The notes under the pieces are model-generated. The model saw nothing but the letters and a program-made list of their open reading frames with translations, ran no database searches and was not told the DNA's origin. Below, piece after piece: positions 19,666 through 29,788 of a DNA stretch of 29,788 nt (positions within the stretch are counted from its first letter, which is position 1; the number at the start of each line of letters is the position of its first letter). The DNA comes from Larix sibirica (lineage: Eukaryota > Streptophyta > Pinopsida > Pinales > Pinaceae): the NCBI GenBank assembly GCA_004151065.3, contig NWUY0300107995.1, forward strand, positions 1-29,788, written 5' to 3'. The position numbers were made by a program, and so were the translations under genes.

Positions 19666-20330
19666 TTGACAATAGGTCGCATGGAGGAATTTGTGAAACC
19701 CGTGGTGGATGGTTCTATTAGTTGGAGAAGCATTCACTCTTTTGATACCGGTTTAGAAGACGCTTTAGGTAATTGGAAATATCACAACCACGAGTTGTCT
19801 TCTACACCCTATGCTTGTCTTAAAGAAGTTTGGTGGCTTGGGACATATATTATGGATTCTCTTGATTATGATGGCACTAGTGAGGTGGAAGAGATATTAG
19901 AATAAATACAAAATGATGTTGTGGAAGGCCAATATACACCTACCCTATATATTGCATTGAGGGATACCCAACATGTTGGTGGGCCACTCATAAGGATATT
20001 ATAACTAACCAGGTTTAGGTATACATGTAACAAATTACAAGTTTGTTCCTTGAATTGAATTTGAGATTCAAGATGTCTTTTAAGGAGTGTGAACAACTCG
20101 ATTTCATAGAACTCTACCTAGGAAAGGTTAATTGGATGATCTACATTGAGAACTACACAAGGAAGTGGACTAGGGAAGGTTGCATGCCACAATATCGGGT
20201 ACATAAGTTCCTATATACACTGGGACCTATTAAAGGTATACAAAAATCTAGAATATGGTTCAGGAGCACTTTTGTATTTGCTTCTCATACATTGATAAGA
20301 CGCCTAAGATCACTGGTACTTTAATTGAAA
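19666..20330 (+). pseudogene. Gag-like fragment of gypsy element
   Basis: The segment has SWRSIHSFDTGLEDAL, then YDGTSEVEEILE, a gag N-terminal landmark. In another frame, WWATHKDII and finally ENYTRKWTREGC are typical of plant retrotransposon gag cores. The frame changes at least twice. It lies downstream of the protease-like piece, the reverse of the usual gag-protease order. Confidence 0.6.
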
Positions 20331-20712
20331 TTAAATACTTTCTCTTTTCAAAGAAATTACAGAACCAATTTACCTTGGGTTTATGCTCACAACACCCATT
20401 TAAAAACAATAGGAGTTAGAAAAATGTTGTGTTTCTAGATGATAGAATATAATTGGGAAGGGGATAATGATTTGGAAGAGTTACAACAATTTTCTTTTCG
20501 AGGAATTGGAGGGTTGTCACAACCTCAAGGAAACTCAAGACGGCTTGAATTCCAAAGCATATCACACCCCCCTAAAGTTTCAAAAGAAAAATATTTGGAT
20601 AGAGGAGAAACATGCTCACATCAATTAGGCATCATTGGAATGAACAAACTGTAATTGATGTTGCAATGCCATTCACGACATATGAGGAACTATTCCCACA
20701 AAGCATCATATA
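20331..20712 (+). other. Degenerate linker between gag-like and RT regions
   Basis: A 71-codon frame at 20439-20654 shows no domain. Stops occur in all frames. Position suggests it is the decayed region between gag/protease and reverse transcriptase. Confidence 0.4.
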
Positions 20713-20713
20713 G

Positions 20714-21500
20714 ATGAAAGGGATCAAAGGGGGATTGGGAGAGATGAAAATTGAGTTGATTTCGGGTGCTAAATCTATCAAACAAATTCCTTATTATCTC
20801 AACCCAGCGTTGAAGAGAAAGTCAAAAGCAAAATTGACAAAATATTGGCAGTGTGACTCACTTTATGGTGAGTCAAAATGGATTAGTCATATTGTGTTTT
20901 AGAATAAGGATATTGAATATATCAGAGTCTTTGTGGATTTTAGGGGGTTGAATGTTGCATGTGCCCATGACCATTTCCTTATGCCATTCAATGTTGAGTT
21001 ATTGGATATTTTGCGGGTAAAGAAGCATAGACTTTTGTAGACGGTATTTTGGGGTATAATGAGGTTCATATTAGTGAAGAAGACAAGAAGAATATCACCT
21101 TCACTATAGAATGGGATCCATTTTACTATCATGTGTTTCCTTTTGGTTTTAAGTATGCACATGGTGTATTCTCTCACAGAGTGATTACAACATTTTGAGA
21201 TTACATCCATAAGTTCTTATAATTTTATCTAGATGACTTGATGATGTATGAGCTATTGAAAGATCTTGCAACTCATGTTTGAATGATGGTTGCACTTACA
21301 AATTGATTTGAAGTTGAAGAAGTGTGTATCTTTCACACCTTTTCGTACTATGTGAGGACATATTGTTTGTAAAGATAGTGTATTAGTCAATCCTTCTAAG
21401 AATGGTGTAATTTTCAACTCACCTACCTCGACTAGCATACAAATTTTGTGATCCGTGTTGGGTCATACATGGTAGTATATGAGATTCATATGAAACTAAA
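20714..21500 (+). pseudogene. Reverse transcriptase relic (Ty3/gypsy)
   Basis: The RT start is recognisable as GEMKIELISGAKSIKQIPYY, followed by SKWISHIVF and VFVDFRGLN (20927-20953), the usual DLRxLN motif. Next come VHISEEDKKNITFTIEW and FPFGFKYAHGVFS, the MPFGLxNAP equivalent. YLDD at 21226-21237 is the catalytic F/YxDD box and is intact. At least seven stops and several frameshifts interrupt the region. Confidence 0.82.
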
Positions 21501-21509
21501 CAACTGTAA

Positions 21510-21975
21510 CATAACCCATGGAGAAATTTTTGGAAAATTTAGAACCATATCAATGGAATGTAGCGCACAATGCCTTGTTTACCATAAATAAGGCAATTTT
21601 GTTTGGTTATCAAATATTGGTGTTTCATAATTGGAATATGGAATTCCACATGCATGTTGATGATAGAAGGTATAATTTTCCTTGGTATTGTTCTGGCATA
21701 ACCAATTGATAGATATTTTAAAAACCCCTATGTATTTTTCTGGCTGCAATTTGTCCCAATCAGAACACAACGATGTAACACCAATAGAACATGAAGGGTT
21801 TGTGATGGTGTATGCATTACAAAAGTTACACTACTTCTCGGGAGGTCATGTCAAGTTTTTCATAGACCATTTAGCATTGATACTTGATCAATATACTTGT
21901 TTTAGAGGGAGCAATATATTGGTGGTTGTTACAATTCCAAGTATTCAACTTTGAAGCCACATTAAGACCCATGAA
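21510..21975 (+). pseudogene. RNase H relic (Ty3/gypsy)
   Basis: PMEKFLENLEPYQWN and ILVFHNWNMEFHMHVDDRR correspond to the RT-RNase H connection and first catalytic Asp region. After a frame change, EHEGFVMVYALQKLHYF matches the TTEREGLAMVYALQKFRHY box, and KFFIDHLAL matches the FFTDHSAL box with its Asp. The match ends near 21975 where the sequence becomes unrelated AT-rich DNA. No integrase follows. Confidence 0.8.
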
Positions 21976-24490
21976 ATCTTATATCAAATGCATAACAAAT
22001 AAAATCATTTTAGTGGAAGCATAAAATGTTTCACAAGACGTAATTTCAAAAACACATGTGCATAGTATGATTCATCAAAAATGAAATAAATGCAATTATA
22101 ACGATATGCATAGCTATTCTTTGAGTTATATAATTCCCATAATTTTCATTTTATCAATAACTCAAAATATTCATTAAAACTTACTGCGCACTGTGGTTCT
22201 CGTAAATTATTTATGATAATAAGTACTAATCTTTTTAGTGAATGGAATGCAATGTCCAATTCCTTGGTAACTCAACCCATGGTATTTTGCTTAATTCAAC
22301 ATGTGGTTTTCAAAAACCACCATACCGTTTATGCAAGGAATAATAAAGAAAGTTAATTCTTAAGCTTTGACATAAATATTATTTCTACTTTGAATAAACC
22401 AATTCATCATGTGGTTTTTGAAATACAAATTCCATCCATTGCAAATTCCGCATGAGGTTTTCATAAACAATAATACCATTCAATGCTAAGCTTAAATAAC
22501 AAGTCTTAGCAATTGGTAATTATTTTCTTATGTTTCTATTACACAACAATAATTCAAAAATGGTTCAAACACTGCCCAATAAATAATTACATTATAATAA
22601 TTCATTTTTCTTAATGAATTGAGCTATGTGCAGTAAACCATTCCATGGATAAGTCAATTACCAAACCTTAGCAATTGGTAATTATTTTCTTATGTTTCTA
22701 TTAAACAACAATAGTTCAAACATGGTTCAAACACTCTGCAATAAATAATTACTTTATAATAATTCATTTTTCTTAATGAATTGAGCTATGGGCGGTAAAC
22801 CATTGCATGGATAAGTCAATTACTCATTAAGCAAGGTCTAATTTCTTCTTCTTTCAAATTAAATAAACATTCTCCCACTGGGTATAAATTTTCCAGTCTT
22901 TACTTGCATTAAAGAATCGGTATTCATAAAATTTAGCTTTAGCCCTCCAAATTAGGGATTATTTACAAGCATAAGGCGGAATTAAAATTCACACCATTTC
23001 CATGCATAGGAAATTTAATTAATCTTCACATGAATTTAATTTATAATCCATATTCGGTAATTTTCAACACTTAAAGTGAAACAATCAATTTGTGTGCACA
23101 ACAATAATTGAATCTCAGGATAAGATAGCCACTTCTTGGTTGAATTTCCATCAACCATCATATTAAAGGTAAACGGAATAGATTTATAACATATGGGTGA
23201 AGAAATAACAAGTCCAAGGCAATATTATGGCCATTGGGCACTCAAATATTAACTTACAGGCAATTTTACAGCTGCTGATAAACAAGTTCATTCTATGGAA
23301 AACTTACCACAACTAAGCATACAAAAATGCCCTTCCCCTGAATTTATAATTAATCATAGAGACTTCAATTTCGAGAATGCACAATTTAATTCCTTATGGA
23401 AAATAAAACTCATTATAAATACATTTGTAGACTCAAAATTTTCACCAATAACATTGTAATTTTAAGCAAATTCTTGGCAAGCATATTCAAATAAAAACGC
23501 CATAACATATTTTAACAAGAAAACAACTGATTTTAAATAATAATTGAATTTCCAAGAGAGCACTTAGTTGAGAAATCACTTGAAATGGGAAACTGGTTGC
23601 GTTTGAGGCATGCTTCACCCAACCGTAGGCAATTTTTCATCTATCTCTCAGCAAAATGCCACCCCCGAGCTGAGACTCGTGCATTCACCAAAGAGACACC
23701 TCTCCAATTCTCGGACTTTTTTCAAAATTAACACTCGGCATTCAGGAAAATTGGGTTGAATCTAATTCCATGCCAAACGGTGCACTTAACCTCCTTGATT
23801 TCCTTCTGATTACACAACAGTGAAACCCATCACTGCCATCTGTGCTCAGAAATCCATCAAGTCTTGCTTAAACCATTTGCCACTTCACTGGAATGACTAG
23901 ACACAAAATGGGCAGAATTTCAGTAATTTGGCTCACAAGTTAATGGATTCATATCAATTTTCGTTCTCAGATAATATTTTCCTTCGTTGTTCTCTCAGAC
24001 ACACCTAGGCATGGGTAATTTTTCCCAGAGTTCAATTTTCTTCCCCTTTTCACCCAGAATTGGAGCACACCCATTTTTCCTTGCATGCAATCTGGAAGAT
24101 CGTGTGGGCTCTCCCAACCCTTTATTTTATTTTTATGTAAAAACATAAAAACCACAAAATCCCACTTAATCATAACTAATTGATAATTATGATTTTAAAA
24201 ATATAAACTAAAGTCATTTAAATGGATTTAACACTTAGGATAAACTTTAGGGACTTAAAGGTTTAATGGGGTCATAACATGGTTTTTCTCCCTTAGTCAT
24301 TCTAACCCCCTTACCATCTCTGGTGAATACATGAGTCCCCAATCTTTTCAGCGTACCGCCTTAGCACAGCTAGTTGTGGATTTTAATATTAATAATTGAA
24401 AAATATAATATGTTCATCCTTGCATGCATTCATAGTTAGTATTTACATTTTGACATCATCAAACTAGGGGTTTCAAACCAGGGGTGTTAC
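21976..24490. other. AT-rich, non-coding block after the gypsy relic
   Basis: No protein-coding signal over 2.5 kb. It has a 162-bp duplication (22505-22824) and scattered CATGTGGTTTT words. The block ends in GGGGTGTTACA (24481-24491), a word often seen at plant LTR ends. It may be a long LTR or a nested element that cut the RNase H region, but I found no matching 5' terminus. Confidence 0.35.
22505..22824. repeat. 162-bp direct duplication
   Basis: 22505-22666 recurs at 22667-22824, with a constant 162-bp offset and about ten differences. Both start CTTAGCAATTGGTAATTATT. Confidence 0.92.
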
Positions 24491-25690
24491 AACTCTGGTC
24501 CAGGATTTCAACGTTGTTGTTTTTGTTATGATGGATTCCTTGTACGGTGGCGCAATAATGGCTGAGTATTCCATCAAAGTTGGGGTAAGAAATCAAAATC
24601 CCAATCTGCAACCCACTCTTATCCATTTCAACTGTTTACATTGTGCGTCTAGCCTACTTTCATAGCGTCTTTGGTTCCTGAACCTTAGGCTCCTAAACAA
24701 AATTTACGTTTTGGTTATTTTCACATAAATGCTCCCTTTGATTTCACAAGGGATCTGAGCCTTCCTCAGCCAAGAAAGATCGACCCAAGCTCTACTTCAA
24801 GTTTCTATTGATCCTTCCATTTTCCTAGGCCTTGTCTCTTTCCAAGTGATGCTCTTACCCCTCCCTGTTCACCCAGGCCTTGTCCCTCGCCAAGTGACAC
24901 TCCTGTCATGGATCCCCATTTGTATAGGCCTTGCCCGTAACCAAGAACCACACATGTCCATGCTCTCCATGGTTGGTGGAGGATAATGTAGGTAGATATG
25001 CCATGGAAGCAACAACAAGACCATTTCATAGGTGCAACTAGTAGCAAAGGAGCCTTAGGTGACCTATTATCAGGAAAATCCACCAGAGATTCATGAAGAA
25101 ATAGCCCATGTAGAGAAATGGGTCAAAGAGGAACAACATTACACTGGCCCAAACAAGATTAAAGTTGCAATGTGACCCTGGTTTCGAGACTCTGGGAACA
25201 CTCAAACTCGGGACATGAAATACTATAGAACGTTGGCTCTCCATTGGACCACCAAGTATTGATTAGGTAAGGTTTTGCTTGACACCAAGAAGAATGAGCT
25301 AGGATTCTATTGAAAATGGATGAGATCAATGAGAAGTTGAATCTTCTCATTAGGGCCACCACTGGTAAGGATTTTGAACATGATTTCCATAGTCATGCTC
25401 TGGACAACGATCGCAAGTGAAAGTTGCGCCCTTTCTTTATCATTGATAATCACAATATAGCCTAGGTTGGTCTTGTCTCAGGACTCTTTTTTCTCGTTTT
25501 ATATTATTGTGCTAATAGGAGTATTATTAGGTTTAGTAGTAATGTTTACAAAACTTTAATGTTGCTAAAAAAAACTCTTGTTTTTATCTTTGTTCGGGTT
25601 TCCCATGAAATCAACCTGAACCACTGTTGATGTAATCTTATGTTTATGTTAATACAAACTTAGCTTACATAAAAAAAGAGAGGATATCCT
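24491..25690 (+). other. Coding-like relic with poly(A)-like 3' end, unidentified
   Basis: Higher GC than the surroundings. Short + strand frames look protein-derived (QDFNVVVFVMMDSLYGGAI near 24500; YYQENPPEIHEEIAHVEKW near 25060) but are broken by stops. It ends with a T-rich 3'-UTR-like stretch and AAAAAAA at 25671-25677. Together this suggests a retroposed or retroelement-derived sequence on the + strand. I cannot name the family. The minus strand also has a 92-codon frame (24805-25083). Confidence 0.35.
24827..24940. repeat. Degenerate repeat of about 50 bp x3
   Basis: AGGCCTTG starts units at 24827, 24875 and 24926 (spacing 48 and 51). In the + frame they read PRPCLFPSDA, PRPCPSPSDT and YRPCP. 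On the minus strand they read as LGxxQGLG repeats. The spacing is a multiple of three, as expected for a former coding repeat. Confidence 0.75.
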
Positions 25691-28047
25691 TCCCATAATA
25701 TACTAATATACTAACAAGGTATTGTAGTTTTTAATATATTCGTTAATTTTGGTATTACCTTTAAGAGTGTAACAAACTTGTGGCATTAAATGTATTTGTA
25801 AGTTTTGTGGCACTTAAAAGTCTATGAGTTTATATTTTTAATTTGGTTTGTTTAATTTAACTTATTTCTATTTAAGTATTATAAATTTTTATAATTGAAA
25901 TATTAAAAACCAAATATGATGGTGGTTGGAAAAGGATTAAATGTAAGGGTAGTTGAAAAAAATGATTTTCATGTGAAAAAAGAGTAGCCTTGGACTTGAA
26001 ATGCCATGTAAGTTTACAAGTTTATATTTTTCATTATTTAATCAAACCTATTTTAATATTTACATTTAAGTTATGTAAGATTCTATAATTCGAACTACAC
26101 TAAATGAGACGATGGTTGATGATGGTTGTTGTAATTAGGGATAATATAATAATAAAACTTTGTAATAGATTATTGTAAATTGTTTTTCTTTGAAAGTTGA
26201 TTCACATCAAAATATTTCTATCAAGACATTATACTATTGTAAGCTACAATTTGTAATGTTGGCAATAAAGATATACCATTATTATATCCTAGGCTTTTAA
26301 GAATGATAATGTGTTAAACAATCAAGTTTATACATTACCTTCATCTTATATTTATAGTTAGCTTAGGAGCTTGTAAGTTCACTACTAAGATTATTTCCTT
26401 CCAATTGACCATGTTTTCATTAATTTTTATTTTAGTTTTAGTAGTGATTGGTGAGCATGTTGCACTTGCTTTTTTTGATGGTTGGTCAAGTAATAAAGAT
26501 GTTGTATTTTCAAGTGTATTAATATGGATCATACTAGTCTTTTTTGTAGATATCCTTAAACCACATATATCTTATAGATGTTTTAGGTTCAACCCCCCAC
26601 GGATTTATAGCTATTATGAAGGGTCCCTTATGCGAAACACATTTAGTAGTGTTGTTAGAGACTAGACCTCAAATTCAAATAAGCTTGCACCTCCAAGTTT
26701 TATTACATAATATTTATCTCGTATTCACTCTATTGCTATTAGGTTGTACAATGGCCCCATATATGAATTTGGGTAGATTGCATTGTCACCTATGTTAATA
26801 TAGCACAACGTAACAATGTATTTTTGGAGTCCTCTATATCAATACCATCATTACTGGATGTAGTGAACTTTGCATAGATGGAAGTTTCATGAATTGAAAT
26901 ATTATACAATCTAACAAGGTGCAAACAACAATAAAAATAGACAATTTACTAATATGCTTTCATCTGTATAAAAAAAGGTTAGGATGCATTCTTTATATTC
27001 AAGCATATACTTGTAAAAAATGGAGAATTGTGGCAAATTGACATAAAAAATTACTAGGAGGAAGAATCTTATTAATGAAAAGCAAGCCAAATGTCTTTCA
27101 AAAGAAGGTAGAAGCATGCATACTTACAAGAAAAAAGAATAGTCAAGTCTTGGAATTTACAAATAAATGAAAAATAATAAGTGCTTTTGCATCAATCAAC
27201 CATGTTTCACAAATATAATTCAATTGAACAAAGTGTTCCCTCAAATACGATCAAAAGTCAACACATTAATTTGTTGAAATAAGCCCCATAACAAGGGGAA
27301 ATCAAAATGGACAAACTCAACCTCTTTTATGTTCGAATTATTTCCCAATTTTTTGTAAGAATTTTGCTAGAAGTTATAGTTTCACTTGATTAATGAGAAC
27401 TTTGAACTTTGCTCTCAAAAGTTTTGGCCCATCCAAGATTGTAAGAATTTTCAAAAAATGTGTAATAGATCAAGGTGAAACTTTACTTGGCCAAAAAATA
27501 TAAATAGACCAAAAAGATTGAGTTTTTTCCACTTATTAACTCACCCTATTTGTATGTGTTTACTCTTATTATATGCTACAGACTTATTAGTTTTGTCATG
27601 ACAATAATAATCATAATAATAATGATTAAAACTAGTTGTATGTGCAAAATAGTAGTGAATCCCAATCACTATTATATACAACCAAAATATTGTTCACGTT
27701 GTTTACATAAAATTTGATTTCATTGAATTTATACAAGCACTCATTATTGTTATAATTGTAGAGTTATTTTTTAATACATTATTTAAACCTTTTTTTGTTT
27801 TGTAAGCTAGGGTAGGATTCTATTGATTATAAAAAAAAATACAGTATGACAATATCAGTGGTCGGCCACAAAGGAAACCCGGCCACATATAGAACAATAG
27901 ATTGTCATTAAAAGTTCTTGTTATCCACCTATTGCTGAAAAAACAAAGTATGTAGTAAGCTATGAACTAAACATAACTATGATTTCTGAAAAAGAGAAGT
28001 TGAGAAAAAACTACTCCAATTTTCAATATCATCATCAAAGAGAAGAA
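25691..28047. other. AT-rich intergenic DNA
   Basis: No gene recognised. A diverged direct repeat of about 100 bp pairs 25829-25930 with 26021-26125 (shared TTTATATTTTT and GATGGTTG words). A short inverted repeat lies at 27635-27682 (GTTGTAT...ATAGTAGTGA against TCACTATTATATACAAC). A frame at 26405-26665 is hydrophobic but has no family signature. Confidence 0.4.
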
Positions 28048-28320
28048 TCATTGTGGATTTATTCTCACCTGATGTCTAGGGATATGTTGTTGCAAACTCG
28101 AACCCAGTGGTGGCCTTGTATAAAGCATTGAGCTTGGCTTCAAGGTTTTGATTCTATTCCTGGATTTGTTAATTCCTCTCTTGATTTTCCTCCATCTCAA
28201 GAAGGAGTTCATTATGCTCCCAATATAATAAATTGTCTTGTGGTGTTTTATATCACAAGATCGCATGGTTCTAGAATCTAGGATCCATGGCTCCATATTC
28301 CCCTCAATTTATGTGTCCTA
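28048..28320 (-). pseudogene. Unidentified minus-strand coding-like fragment
   Basis: On the minus strand one frame reads MEPWILDSRTMRSC. An adjacent frame reads a Glu/Gln/Asn-rich helical run (EMEENQERN, NQNLEAKLNALYKAT) like a short coiled coil, broken by TAA/TAG. It may be gag or transposase debris. No domain match. Confidence 0.3.
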
Positions 28321-29292
28321 GGTACAATCCCGTTCAATTTTTACCCATTCCTCTACCATGGTGAGAGGATGTTAGATGCAAGTGGGGGTAAGGAAAAAGT
28401 AAGAGCCTTTGAGATTCCTTGCCTTCGCTATGACTTGAGGCTGAGAGCCAGAGTTGCATCATCTCTATGAAACTCTACCACAGACACCTCTTTCCATTGT
28501 AGAAATAGCGAACTGATTAAGAAAATAGAATTTCCAGGAGGAAGGGGTAACACATTAATCAACTTGTTGAATTGGTTGCATAGAGATATGATGGAGGAGA
28601 GCTAAGGATGGGAAAAAGAGGAGGTTATGGTAAGGGAATTTTAGATGCAAAGCCAAGACATAGAGTTTGTTTGAGGCAGTGAAACAGTGGACAAGGACAA
28701 ATCAAGCAAAGAAACCGTGACTCGGTAGTCTCTAACTTCTCATGATAGCTTAGAAAGGCCCAAACAATGGAGAATTCTTCACAAGAGGAAAGAAAGACAA
28801 TTTTGTTAAAACTGACCTATATATAAGACATAAAAAATGTTGAGAAGATGAGACACGTGTATGAAGTTTCTAGGGAGGCTTGTGAAACTATGATGTGCCT
28901 ATATAGGCTTGATTAAAATACATCATGCTAAAGATTGCACCAAATCAAAACATGATGACCCTCCCCGCCCTTCGAAGAGTAGTCAGACAACTATAGGTGG
29001 GTTGTATTGAATGATGCAGGGGTTGGTTTGGCGTAAGTTCAAGTGCCTATCTCTCTCGCATGATCTCTAGATATGTGTGAGGCCTGTGAGGTGACGTACG
29101 GTGTGCCATATGTCCCTTGGGGTGGTGGATGTGGTAGCGCCCAATCACATGGTTGCATCTTGAGAAACGGTCTGTGGAATTATTTAAACATTTGTTAAAT
29201 ATACTTGTTCATTGACTTTTTTTCTAAAGAAATAATTGTGATTTCTATTTAGAGATTGAATGGAAATTACATTTTTTATGTACATACTACGA
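28321..29292. other. No recognised gene
   Basis: Moderate GC, no long frame. Pieces near 28970-29170 are GC-richer than the flanks and may be transposon-derived. I see no terminal repeats or RNA genes. Confidence 0.3.
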
Positions 29293-29788
29293 TTACAAAA
29301 TTAATGTTACATATTTAATGTACATTTCATTGAAAAATAGTCCTTGGTCTTTCATTTTTTCTCTTTCTTGACAAGGTTCGACAATTACTAATTGTAAGTC
29401 AAAATTTGAGTTGTTAGGATTCATATGGAATACCAATTCCTTACTGGAATTAGAGATGTCAAATTCATGAACTCTCATTATTCCTCTTGGTGGATTTTTA
29501 GGTACAACTACCACCCTTTAGGAGGAAACTCGATATCCTTGTACTCTTCTCTATCCTCTGAGGGACATGGTTCCTCATTTGGTACTTTTGAACATGTAGT
29601 GCTATCATTCTATGAATTTATAGTGTGATGATTTTTAGCATTCTTAGCATTCTTATAGTGTTTAGTTTATGAGTATGGTTTTTCACATGCTTGCCAACAT
29701 TTTGGTTTAGGTTTATCTCCTTTGTTCCTTTTTGAATGAGTGTCTGTTGGAGGACAAGATTGTTGGAATATCAAGCAATACTGAGAGG
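29293..29788 (-). other. Unidentified minus-strand open stretch to the window edge
   Basis: A minus-strand 73-codon frame (29293-29514) reads VVVPKNPPRGIMRVHEFDIS and LVIVEPCQEREKMKDQG. Upstream on the same strand are stops with lysine/histidine-rich fragments. Composition is protein-like but no family is recognised. It is probably transposon debris. Confidence 0.25.

Larger units (their letters stand above)
19200..21975 (+). mobile_element. Decayed Ty3/gypsy LTR retrotransposon, internal part
   Basis: On the + strand, fragments typical of Ty3/gypsy polyproteins appear in order through many stops and frame changes: a retropepsin-like C-terminal segment, a gag-like segment, reverse transcriptase and RNase H. 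I find no integrase and no recognisable LTR pair or primer-binding site, so both ends are lost or too diverged. The density of stops means it is old and non-autonomous. Domain entries follow. Confidence 0.85.

Noticed and set aside
26405-26665. Hydrophobic 86-codon frame as a small membrane protein
   Set aside because: The hydrophobicity can come from T-rich DNA. There is no conserved motif, splice context or promoter to support it.
27635-27682. Small inverted repeat as a complete MITE
   Set aside because: The arms are under 25 bp with a few bases between them and no target duplication. It is more likely a chance AT-rich palindrome or a remnant.
1-29788. CRISPR arrays, tRNA or rRNA genes, operons
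   Set aside because: No regularly spaced identical repeats with unique spacers. No tRNA cloverleaf or rRNA sequence was recognised by eye. The gene structure is eukaryotic.

Overview
The window looks like nuclear DNA from a seed plant with a large, repeat-rich genome. The evidence is a many-exon gene with plant-type GT-AG introns, AT-rich intergenic DNA and decayed Ty3/gypsy retrotransposon sequence. A gymnosperm such as a conifer fits the style of the retroelement remnants, but that is inference. There is no sign of bacterial or organellar gene organisation.

Left part (1-3897): no gene that I can recognise. It is dominated by direct duplications of several sizes: about 200 bp x2, 28 bp x2, 61 bp x2, 324 bp x2, and an older copy of about 330 bp.

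Centre (3898-13158, + strand): the only recognisable host gene, the condensin I subunit CAP-D2 (non-SMC HEAT-repeat subunit 1). Sixteen exons can be placed, about 3.9 kb of coding sequence. They cover the conserved SWNWE segment through the HEAT-repeat regions to an acidic/basic C-terminal tail. The N-terminal exons are not in the window. The copy carries several independent lesions: an apparent loss of about 15 codons in the first exon, an in-frame TAG in the second, a frameshifting deletion of about 11 nt in the fourth, and a duplicated and frameshifted start of the ninth. Two introns need GC donors. The last two exons are duplicated, with an inverted 84-bp piece of 3' flank between the copies. 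As read, it cannot encode full-length CAP-D2. I interpret it as a recent pseudogene or damaged paralogue, because the remaining exons are still open and well conserved. The third intron is enlarged to 2.4 kb by foreign-looking sequence.

Right part (13160-29788): no intact gene. It holds the 3' flank of the CAP-D2 copy, a poly(A)-ended retroposon-like tail on the minus strand (about 13741-14100), several minisatellite-like arrays, and a badly decayed Ty3/gypsy element (about 19200-21975). In that element, protease-like, gag-like, reverse transcriptase and RNase H segments can be read through many stops. The rest is AT-rich DNA with short, weakly coding-like relics I cannot name. The most useful observations are the lesion pattern in CAP-D2, the rearranged 3' end with hairpin potential, the unusual number of short direct duplications, and the protease-before-gag order in the gypsy relic.
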